Below are positions 14,982 through 26,900 of a DNA stretch of 64,000 bases, one piece after another. How positions within the stretch are numbered: position 1 is the stretch's first letter; each line of letters starts with the position of its first letter. A model generated the notes under the pieces. The model saw only the letters and a list, made by a program, of their open reading frames with translations, searched no databases and was not told the DNA's origin. The position numbers and the translations under genes were made by a program. The DNA is from Nocardia uniformis NBRC 13702 (GTDB lineage: Bacteria > Actinomycetota > Actinomycetes > Mycobacteriales > Mycobacteriaceae). The stretch is taken from contig NZ_BDCE01000057.1 in the NCBI RefSeq assembly GCF_001613345.1, positions 124,001 to 188,000 of the forward strand, read 5' to 3'.

Positions 14982-17900
14982 ATGACCCGCGAACTCGCGG
15001 CGGAGGCCACCGCCACCGTCTTTCCGCTCTCACCCGCGCAGGCAGGCATGTGGTATGCGCAGCAACTGGATCCGAGTGTGCCGCTATCGGAGGCCCAGTA
15101 CATCGAGATGCGCGGGCCGCTGGATACCGCGGCGCTGCGCCGCGCCGCGGTGATCGCGGCGCGTGAATTCGGTTCCGGCATCCTACGACTCGTGGAAATC
15201 GAGGGTCGGCCGTACCAGGTCGTCGATCCGAATCTCGAAGCGGTCGTGGGGTTCCTCGACTTCTCCGGACGACCGGATCCGATTGCGGCGGCGCTGGATT
15301 GGATGCGCGCCGATATCGCCGAACCCGTCGATCTGCTCGGCGATCGGGCCGGGGTGTCGGTGGTGATTCGGGTCGGTGTGGACCATCACCTGTGGTACTC
15401 GCGGATGCACCACATTCTGCTCGACGGGTTCGGTTCGGTCACCATGCTGTACCGGGTCGCGGAACTCTACAACGCGAGGGTGCGCGGCGAATCGCCACCG
15501 CCGGGGACCGCCGCCTCGCTATTGGAGGTGCACGAGGCCGAAGTGGCGTACCGGAATTCGAGCCGGTATCGCAGCGATGAACGGTATTGGCGGGAGATAG
15601 TCACCGGGATGCCGGAGCGGTGCTCGCTGGTCGCGGCCACCGCACCGGCCTGCGCGCTGGCGCGCGAGCAGCGCACTGAACTGGAGCCGGAGAACGCCGC
15701 GCGTCTCGACCGCGCCGCGCGCCGGTTCGAAACCAGTTCCGCCACCGTGGTGATGGCCGCCGTCGCGCTCTACTACGCGCGGCTCACCGCCATGGACGAG
15801 GTGGTACTGAATCTGCCGGTCTCCGGCCGCACCACCGCGCTACTGCGCCGCTCCGGCGGCATGATCGCCAATGTGGTGCCGCTGCGGGTACGGGTGCCGC
15901 GTGACGGCTGTGTGGGCGATGTGATGGACGCGCTGCGGGTGGCGGCGTCGGGGGCCCTGCGGCATCAGCGATTCCGGTACGAGGATATGCGCGACGGGGC
16001 CGAGGATCAGCCCGAATTCGGCCGCGGATTCGTCGGTCCGGTCATCAATATCATGCTGTTTCCGAGCGGGATCGATTTCGATGGTCTCGAGGCGGGTCTG
16101 AATGTGGTCACCTCGGGGCCGATCGAGGACCTGTTCGTCAACTTCTATCAGCACGGGGCCGCAGCGCCGATCCATGTGGATTTCGCGGCGAATCCTCGCC
16201 TCTACGACGAGGATTCGCTCGGGCGACACCACCGCCGATTCATGACCCTGCTGGATTCATTGCTGGCGGCCGAACCGGAGACGCCGGTGGCGGAGTTGGC
16301 GTACCGGACCGCCGAGGATGCTGCGGTGGTCGGCGGAGACTTCGGGGCTGAAGCGCCGACACCTCGACTGCTGCCGGAAATCTTGCGAGCTGGGCTCGAC
16401 CGCGCGGGACGTAATGGGCTGGCCGTGGTGTCCGAGGAAGGAGAGCTCACCTACGGGGAACTCGACGCAGTATCGGATCGACTGGCATGCACGCTGATCG
16501 ATGCCGGTCGCGAGGCCGGAGTGGCCGTGGGTCCGGAATCGGCTGTGCTGCTGGCATTGCCGCGCTCGGTCGCGATGGTCGCGGCGATCTGGGCGGTGGC
16601 CGAGACCGGCGCGGCATTCGTGCCGCTCGGAACGGCACTGCCCGCCGAGCGGGTCGCGCGGATCGCGGGGGAGTGCGGTGCGCGGATCGGGATCACCGTG
16701 GCGGGCAATGCTGCCGAACTACCGGATTCGGTGCGCTGGCTGGAACTCGACGCGCATTCCGCGGCGGTGCGGGATCGGATCGTTTCGGAGCCGGGCAGGC
16801 GACGCGTGCCGGACGAGCCGGAGCGGTTGGGGCCGGATCGGACCGAACAGGTGGTGCCGGCAGATCCGGTGTCGCCGGACTATCCGGAGCGGATTCTATC
16901 GGAGCCGGAGGATTCCCGGCTGACCGCAGCGCCCGGGTCGGCCTCCAGATCTGGTGCGCGGCTGGAGAATCCGGCATACATCGTGTTCACCTCCGGATCC
17001 ACCGGTGTGCCGAAAGGTGTGGTGGTTACCCATCGAGGGCTGTCGGGATTGGCCGCGGCGATCGTGGACGCGTATGACGTCGCACCCGGATCGCGGGTAT
17101 TGCAGTCCCTCAACCCGAGTTTCGATGCCGCCACTCTCGAATGGCTACAGGCGTTCGCGTCGGGGGCGACGCTGGTGGTTACCGATACCGATCCGGTCAT
17201 CGGTGCGGATATGGCGCGCATTGTGCGCGAATACGGTGTGACCCAGCTATGTTCGACGCCCGCCGTCCTGGCGACGCTGGAACCGGATGCGCTCGATGGC
17301 GTGCGGGCGGTGTCCACCGGTGGGGAGCCTTGTCCGCCGGAACTGGTGGCGCGCTTCGGTCCCGGGCGGCGACTGCTGAATTCGTATGGACCCAGTGAGA
17401 CGACGGTGGCGGTGACCTACACCGGCGGGTTGCTACCCGGAGTGCGGGCCGGAATCGGGGATCCGGTCCCGGGGGCGGGGATGCTGGTGCTCGACCGCTT
17501 CCTGCGACCGGTGCCCGTGGGTGCGGTCGGCGAGCTGTATGTAGCCGGTCCGGGTGTGGCGCGCGGATATATCGGGCGGCCCGGGCTCACCGCCCAGCGG
17601 TTCGTGGCCACCGCGTCCGGTGGTCGGATGTACCGCACCGGAGATCTCGTCCGGTGGACCGGCTCGAAGGTGCTGGAGTATGTGGGTCGCAGCGACTTTC
17701 AGGTGAAGCTCCGCGGGATGCGTATCGAGCTCGGTGAGATCGACGCCGTACTGAGCACTCATCCGACGGTGGAGATCGCGGTGACGGTCGCGCGGTCCGT
17801 CGGTGCGGCCACGGCGCTGGCCGCCTACGTGGTGCCGGTGGCGGGGGCTCATATCGATGAGCCCGAACTGCTCGAACACGCCGCTCGGCGGCTTCCGCCG

Positions 17901-20900
17901 TACATGGTGCCCGCCACCGTGACCGTGCTGGGCGCACTGCCGCTCACCGGCAATGGCAAGGTGGATCGGGCCGCCCTTCCGGAACCTGTTATCGCGCAAC
18001 CGGTTCGCCAGGGCAGCACCGAAGCGGAACGGTTGCTGTGCGACCTGTTCACCGAGGTGCTCGGCAGCTCGCAGGTGGGCCCGGACTCCTCCTTCTTCGC
18101 ACTCGGCGGCGACTCCATCATGGCCATCGGCCTGGTGTCGCGGGCCCGTGCCGCCGGACTGGTGTTCTCGGCGCGGGACGTCTTCGAACACCGCACTCCC
18201 GCCGCCCTGGCCCTGGCTGCTCGGCGCGAGTCCGTTGGCCCGCGAAGACTTCCGGAACTGCCCGGCGGCGGCATCGGCCGGATGCCACTCACCCCCATTG
18301 CCGCCTGGCTGCTCGGCCGCCCCGGCTGGGAGCAGTTCGCCCAATCGATGGTGGTGCGTTTGCCCATCGGAATCGAACAGGCGGCGCTGGTTCGCACCGT
18401 GCGGGGTCTCCTCGACCGCCACGACATGCTGCGCGCCCGCGTGATCCGCACGCCCTACGGCGCGCAACTCGAGGTTCCGCCACCACATGTCGTCGACACC
18501 GAAGCCCTACTGACCCGCATCGCCTGCGAGAGCCCCGACGAATCCGTCGACCACGAACTGGCCGCCGCCGTCGCCCGCCTCGCCCCGCTCGACGGCCGCA
18601 TGCTCGCCCTGACCTGGTTGGACCCCGGTCCCGCGACACCTGGACGTATGATCGTGGCCGTCCACCACCTCGCCTGCGACGCGATTTCCTGGCGCATCCT
18701 GCTCCCGGATCTCATGGCCGCCTGGACCCAGACCTGCACCGGCCACACCGCGACGCTGCCCAAGGTGAGTACGTCGATGCGGACGTGGTCGCACGCACTG
18801 CACGGCCTCGTCGCGGATCGGGCACCGGCGGTCGACGCGGATGCCGCGGTGAGCCCGCAGCCATGGCAGACCGACGGGGACGTCGCGGCTGTGCACTCTG
18901 CGGCAGGCGATTCGGGTACGGATGGTCCCGACCCGCGCGAGCTCTCGGGCCGACCACAGTCGGCAGCCGATGTGGCGGAGGACTTCGGCGAGCGATTCGG
19001 GGATGTGGCGTACTGGCGGGAGACCTTGGCGGCCGATCCGGTGTTGGGGTGGCGGCGGATCGATCCCGAGGTGGATGCGTACGGGACCGCTGGGCGGGTC
19101 GAGGTGGAAATACCGGAGGCGGTGACTGCGGTGCTGTTGGAGCGCACTGCCGAGGTCTACCGGTGCGGTGTGGAGGAAGTGCTGCTGGCCGGGTTGGTAT
19201 TGGCCCTGGGCCGGTGGCGTTCTCGTCATGGGTTACCCGATACGGACACCGTGGTGACCGTGGAGCGGCATGGTCGCGATGAGGGCGTGGTGCCCGGGGC
19301 CGATTTGTCGCGGACCGTCGGATGGTTCACGCAGCAGGTACCGGTGCGGATCGGTCCGGCCGTGGAATCCGCTGCGGCGGTCGTCAAGACGGTGAAGGAG
19401 CAGCTGCGGGCGGTGCCCTCGGGCGGGGTGGGGTACGGGCTGCTGCGGTATCCGGGTGGGGCGGCGGAGCTGGCGGATATGCCGGAGCCGCAGGTCGGGT
19501 TCAACTATCTCGGGCAGATACCGGGGGAGGCGGTGGCGGCCGACTGGATGCCGGTGGGAATGGCGGATCGACTGGGTGGTCACGCCCACCCGAGTATGCC
19601 GCTCGCCGCCGTGATTTCGGTGGATGCCGCGGCCATGGTGGCCGAGCGGGGAACCCGGCTCCATGCGGTCTGGCAGTACGCGAGCGCGGCCATCGACGGT
19701 GGCGCGGTGGATGAGATTGCCCGGGAATGGGTTTCGGCCGTTTCCGAGATCGCGGACCTGCTCAGCGCACCGGATGCGGGTGGATTCACGCCCAGCGATC
19801 TGCCTTTGGTGGCCGTTACGCAGGACGAGATCGATGCCTGGGAGGCTCGTTTCGGTCGCCTCGCCGAGGTGTGGCCGCTCACTCCGCTGCAGCGCGGCCT
19901 GTTGTTCCAGGCGCAGCTGTCGCCCGGTGGGTTGGACGGCTACTCCGTGCAGGCGGTGATCGATGTCGAAGCCGAGATGGACGTCGACCGGCTGACCGCG
20001 GCAGCCACCGCCCTGGTGCGCCGCCATTCGGCATTGCGGGCGGCATTCGTACAGAACGCGGATACCGCTGCACAGCTGATTGTTTCGGAGGCGGACGTGT
20101 CGTGCGACTACCTCGAGGCATACGGGGCCAACGAAGCCGAACTCGACGATATGGCTGCGGGACAACTGCGTACCCCGTTCGCGGTGGACAATCCGCCGCT
20201 GATTCGGTTCGCCTGTATCGCGGTGGCGCCGAATCGCTTCCGGCTCGTCATCACCAACCACCATTTGATTCTCGATGGCTGGTCCATGCCATTGCTGTTC
20301 GGTGAACTGGTCGCCCTGTACGAAACCGGTGGGCAGGAAGCCGGATTCGCCGATCCGGTCCCGCCGCGCCACTATCTGGAATGGCTGTCGCGCCGCGATC
20401 TCGACCCCGCCCGCGCGGCCTGGTCGGCGGCACTCGCCGGACTGGACGGCCCGACCCTGGCCGCGCCGGGCGCACCGCGCGCCGATGCGGCCGCTGCCGC
20501 CGTCGCACACGAGGTGGCACTACCTGACGGGCTCGCCGAACGGCTGCGACACGTGGCCGCCACCCGCGAGGTCACCGTCAACACCATGGTGCAGGTGGCG
20601 TGGGCGCTGCTGCTGGCCGAATTGACCGGCGACACCGATATCGTCTTCGGCGCCACCGTATCCGGCCGTCCGCCCGAACTACCGGATGCGGACCGCATGA
20701 TCGGCATGCTGGTCAATACCGTCCCGATTCGAATCACCCTGGACCCGGCCGAATCCGCCACCGACCTGATCACCCGCGTACAGGCCGAGCAGAGCGCCCT
20801 CGCCGAACACCATATTCTCGGCCTGGACGAGATCCAGGCGCTCGCGGGCCTCGGACCGCTGTTCGATACCGCGACCGTCTACGAGTCCTACCCGGTCGAC

Positions 20901-23900
20901 GCGGAAGCCCTCAGCGCCGCGACCCAGCGGGCGCGCCTGCGGGTCACCGGCGTGCGCGGCTACGACGGCACCCACTATCCGCTGGCGCTCGCCGCCTACG
21001 CGGGCGACGGCCTACGTCTCGTACTCAGCCGCTCGCCACGGTATTTCGATGCGGCACAGGCAGAATCGATGACCGACCGCCTGGCGCGCATCCTGACCAC
21101 GCTCGCGGGCGATACGAATCCGCGCATTGCCGAAGTGCGCGGCGTCGAACCCGATACCACCAGCGCAGGCTGGTTCGGCCCCGCCGGCCGCCGGCCCCGC
21201 CTCCTGCCGGACCTGCTCACCGCTGCGGGGCGACGTCATGCGGTTGCGGTGACCATGGCCGGTGGGGCTGGGAAGCGGTATGGCGCTTCTCAGTTCGTGG
21301 CCGGGGCTGTCAAGCCTGAGGGTGGGGCGTCGGTGCCACGGCGAGGACCGGCCGATGTGGCGGAGGCCGAGCATGGGGTTTCCGGGTTCGTGTCCAGTGC
21401 GGCGGGGGCACAGCGCGGCACGGCCGAGGTCGATGCCGGTGGGGCTGAGCCGCGGCGTGCCATAACCGAGTCTCCGGCTGATGAGACAGAGACTCGGGGT
21501 GGGGTTGCGGAGTCCGTGACCGGTGCGGGGGGCGCGCAGGGTGGCATCGCCGAGATCAAGGACGGTGGGCAAGCGTCGCGGCGTGACACCGCGGAGTTCA
21601 TCGCCGGTAGGACGGATGAATGGGCTGTCGAGGCTGTCACCGGCGCGCCGTCGGTGCGACATCGTGCTGCCGAGTCGACCAGCGCCCTCCCGGCCATCCT
21701 GAGTTATGCCGAGCTCGACGAGGTGTCAAACCGTTTGGCGCGGAGGTTGATTCGGGACGGGGCCGGGCCGGAGCGGGCAGTGCTGCTGGCGCTGCCACGG
21801 TCGGTGGACTACATGGTGGCGCTCTGGGCGATCGCCAAGGCGGGGGCCGCGTTTGTTCCGGTCGATACCGCGCAACCGGCCGCGCGGCTCGCCGCTATTG
21901 CCGCCGAATGTGGTGCGACTCTGGGGGTCAGCGCCGAGTATGTGAGTTCGGAGCTTCCGGAATCGGTGTCGTGGCTGCGGCTCGATTCTCCGCAGAGGGT
22001 GTCCGAGGTGGCTGCGATGTCCGGTGCTCCGGTGGCCGATGCCGACCGGCTCGCACCGCTGCGTTCCGAGCACGCGGCGTATGTGGTGTTCACTTCCGGT
22101 TCCACCGGAACTCCGAAGGGCGTGGTGGTAACCCACGCCGGGTTGGCGAATCTTGCGGCGGCCGTGGTCTTCCGGGGACGGCTCGGTCGGGATGCGCGCG
22201 TGCTGCACTGTGTGAACCCGAGCTTCGATGCGTCGATTCTGGTGTGGTTGGGGGCCTTCGCCTCCGGCGCGACGCTCGTCATAGCGCCGCCGGAAGCCAA
22301 TGCCGGTACTGAGTTGGCTACCGCGATCGAGGTGGGTGCGCCGACCCACATCGTCTGTACCCCGAGCGTTTTGGCGACATTGCGGGCCGAACAGCTGCGT
22401 GGGGTGGAAGCGGCGGTGATCGGTGGGGAAACCTGCCCGCCGACCGTGATTACGCGACTGGGTGCCGACCGGATACTGGTGAACTCCTACGGCCCGGCGG
22501 AGACCACCGTGGCGGCGACCTTCGGCGATCCGATGACACCGGATACGGCCACGGTGCTCGGTGCACCCGTGGCGGGTGCGGCCCTGCTGGTATTGGATCG
22601 CTGGCTGCGTCCGGTGCCGGTGGGAGCCATGGGTGAGCTCTACATTCGGGGACCCGGCCTGGCGCGCGGATACGCCGGGCGCACAGCGCTTTCCGCGAGT
22701 TGCTTCGTCGCCGACCCCTTCGCGGTGGGACGGCGGATGTACCGCACCGGCGACCTGGTGCGGCGCACGGCCCCCGAAATACTGGAGTACCTGGGCCGCA
22801 GCGATTCCCAGGTGAAGGTGCGTGGAATCCGGGTGGAGCCGGGCGAAGTCGACGCCGTGCTGGTGCGGCATCCGGGGGTCGAGCTGGCGGTGACGGTGGC
22901 GCGCCGCAATCGCGCGGGCACAATCGCGCTCTCCTCGTATGTGACCGCGAAAGCCGGTGCGCGACTCGCTATTACGGAGTTGACCGGATGGTTGTCGGCT
23001 CGGCTACCGCGCTATTTGATCCCGTCGAGTATCAGCCTGCTGGTCGATCTGCCGCGCACTCGAACCGGGAAGATCGACCTGCGTGCCCTGCCCGAACCGG
23101 AGACCCTCCAGGCCGACTATGTGGTGCCCACCGGTCTCGAGATCGTGATCGCCGACGTATTCGCCGAGGTCCTGCACGCCGACCGGGTCGGTGCCCGCCA
23201 CGACTTCTTCACCCTCGGTGGCGATTCCCTCAGCGCGGCCCGGGCGGCGGCCCGCCTGAGTGCCGCCCTGCACACCACGGTCCCCGTGCGCACCCTGTTC
23301 GACGCCCCCATGGTGGCCGACCTGGCGCAACGCCTGGACGCCGCCGCGATCACCGCATCCCGTCCACCGCTGGTCCGCGCCGCGCGCCCCGACCGGATAC
23401 CGCTCTCGCCCGCCCAGCAGCGCATGTGGTTCGTCAACCGCTACGACCCGACCTCCCCGGCCTACAACATTCCGACGGCCCTACACCTCTCCGGCCACCT
23501 CGACCCGCACGCCCTCCGCGCCGCCTGCTACGACGTACTCGAGCGGCACGAATCGCTGCGCACCGTCTACCCCGAGATCGACGGCACGGGCGTCCAACGC
23601 GTCCTCCCGGCCGATTCGGTACCCCTCGACCTGGATCCCATCCCGGTGACCCCGGACCGGGTAGCGGAGGCTGTGGGCCGAGTGGTCGGCACCGCATTCG
23701 ATGTCACGACGGCGGTTCCGCTGCGACTGCGACTGTTCCGAATCGCCGCGGGCGAGCGCGCGTCGCGGGCTGAGGCGGTGGATGGTAGCGGTTTCGGCAC
23801 GGGCGTAGCGGATGGTGGGGGTCCGCGCGGGGACGTGGTGGATCGCGGCGGCGCCCACGCTTACGGGGCGGTGGAGGGTTTCCACACGGACGGGGTGGAG

Positions 23901-26900
23901 GGTTCCTACGCGGGCGCGGTGGCGGGGGGTTCTCATGCGGATGTGGTGGATCGCGGCGGCGCCCACGCTCACGCGGTGGTGGAGGGTCTCCACACGGACG
24001 CCGCGGCGGAGGCTTCGCACCCGGACGCGGTGGGTGGTGGCGGCTTCCACGAGGGCGCGGTGAATGACGGGGTCGAGACGACGTACTCGGGCGGAGCTGC
24101 GACCGATGCCTCTACCGCCGGTCAGGGCGGAAATAGCTGTGCCGCTGATGAATACGTGCTCGTGGTCGTCGCGCACCATATCGCCCTCGACGGCTTCTCC
24201 ATGGCTCCGCTGGTGCGGGATGTGGCCACCGCCTATGCGGCGCGGGTGGTTGGTGGTGCTCCGGAGTGGGAGCCGTTGCCGGTGCAGTACGCGGACTATG
24301 CGCTGTGGCAGCAGGCTCGGCTCGGGAATGCCGATGACTCCGATTCGGTTTCGGCGCAGCAGCTTCGGTACTGGGTGCGGACCCTCGCCGATACGCCGGA
24401 CCAATTGGATCTGCCGACCGATCGGCCGCGACCGGCCCATGCCTCGCATCGGGCGGCGGAGGTGTCCGACCGGATCGAGGGTGAGTTGGTGGCCGCCATC
24501 GACCGGTGTGCGCGTACGCATCGGGCGACGCCGTTCATGGTGCTGCACGCCGCGCTGGCAGTGCTGTTGGCTCGTCTGAGCGGCAGCGGGGATGTGGTGG
24601 TCGGTACGCCGATCGCCGGACGCGGTGCGGCCGAACTCGATGACCTCGTCGGCATGTTCGTCAATACGCTGGTGTTGCGCACCGATATTCGGGCCGCCGA
24701 GGGGTTCGGCGATCTACTCGACCGAGTGCGTCGCACCGACCTGGATGCCTTCGCACACGCCGACCTACCATTCGAGCGTCTCGTCGAGGAACTCGCGCCC
24801 GCACGCTCGGCGGCCCGGCATCCCATCGTGCAGGCCATGCTGGTATTCCAGAACCTGACGCACCCGGAATTCACCCTCCCCGCCCTCACCGTCGCACCCC
24901 TGGAACTGCCTCAGACCACCAGTCGATTCGACCTGAGCCTCACCGTCTCAGGCGACGCCGACGGTATAGAACTACGCTGCGCCTTCGCCACCGATCTGTT
25001 CGACGCCGACACCATGCGGCTCCTGCTGCGCCGCCTGGTGGGCCTGCTCACCGCCGTGACCACCGACCAGACCCGACCGGTGGGCGATATCGACCTGCGC
25101 ACCGAGGCCGAGCGCACCCGCCCGGGTGAACCCGCCCGCCCCGTCGCCGCACCGCGCCTACTGGCCGACCTCATGGCCGATGCGGTCGCCGCCGCGCCGG
25201 AGCGGGTCGCGGTGGTGTGCGGTGATCGCCGACTCACATACCGTGACCTCGACACTCGCGCGGAACTGCTGGCGCGGCAATTGATCCACGCCGGAGCCGG
25301 GCCGGAAACCCTGGTAGCCGTGGGTATCCCACGCTCCATCGAATCGGTGCTGGCAGTATGGGCGATCACCCGCACCGGTGCCGCCTTCGTCCCCGTGGAC
25401 CCGGCATATCCGCCGAATCGCATAGCTCACATTGCCGAGGTATCCGGCGTAGAGCTCGGCCTCACCGTGCACGCGCAGCGAGATCGCCTGCCCGACAGCG
25501 TGCACTGGTGGACCCTGGACGACGCGGTACCGCAACGCCCGCCTTCGGCTCCGCCGCATGAGTCGAGCGTGCAGGGTCGATCCGTTCGGTCCACCTCGGC
25601 CGGGCGGCAGGCGCGCCCGGAGAATCCGGCCTACGTCATGTTCACCTCCGGCTCCACAGGTGCACCCAAGGGCGTCGTAGTCACCCACACTGGGTTGGCG
25701 AATCTTGCGGTGGCGCAGCGTGATCGGGACGGTCTTACCGCTGAGTCCCGAGTGCTGCACGTCGCCTCGCCGAGTTTCGATGCCTCTGTGCTGGAACTGG
25801 TGATGGCGGTGAGCGCGGCAAGCTGTCTGGTGGTGGCTCCGCCGACGGTATTCGCCGGTCGAGAACTCGCGGATCTCCTCGCCCGAGAGCGGGTGTCGCA
25901 CATCGCGCTCACGCCGTCGGCGCTGAGCACGGTGGATCCTGCCGGGCTCGATGATGTGCGCATGGTCATTACCGGCGGCGAACCCTGCCCACCCGACCTG
26001 GTTGCCGCCTGGGCCGCGCCGAATCGGCTGCACTTCAACGACTATGGGCCGACCGAGAGCACAGTGTGGGCCACCGGTAGCGCGGCGCTGCGGCCCGGCG
26101 ACCCCATAACCATCGGCTCGCCCGCACCCGGTGTGCGTGCCCTGGTCCTCGACGAACGACTTCTCCCCGTCCCCGACGGGGTGGTCGGTGAACTGTATCT
26201 GGCCGGAATCGCCCTAGCCCGAGGCTATTTCGGACGCGGGGATCTCACTGCCGCCCGTTTTGTGGCCGATCCGTACGGCCCGCCCGGGCAGCGCATGTAC
26301 CGCACCGGCGATCTGGTGCGCTGCCGTGGCGTGGACCTGGAGTATCTGGGACGCACCGACAATCAGGTAAAGCTGCGTGGGCTGCGCATAGAACTCGGTG
26401 AGGTGGAATCCGCCCTCACGGCCGATCCTGCGGTCGCGCGCGCGGTCGCCGTCATTCGTGACGACAGTCGCGGCGGGGACATGCTCGTCGCCTACGTCGT
26501 CCCGGCCGCAACCTCGGAGCCCGCGGGCGCGGTGTCCGACGGCGGGGCATCCGACGGCGGGGCACCGGAGGGCCGGGCGTCGGATGGGCATGTATCGGAC
26601 GGGCGCGCGTCGGAGGGCCGGCCGCTGGATCCGCTGCGCCTGCGGAAGTCCATCGCGCGACGACTCCCGTCCTACATGGTGCCGTCGGCCATCGTGGTGC
26701 TGAACACCCTGCCGCACACCGCCAACGGCAAGTTGGATCTCGCCGCACTGCCCGCTCCGGAATCCGCCGTCACCGTGCATCGCACTCCGGAAACACCTGC
26801 CGAACAGGCGGTGGCCGCCGCCTTCGCCGAAGTCCTCGAGATCGACCGGGTCTGGCTGGACGACGACTTCTTCGCCCTCGGCGGCAATTCCCTCATCGGC

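Noticed and set aside
21726..22871. 381-codon frame opposite the NRPS
   Set aside because: Shadow of the second A domain; no independent start.
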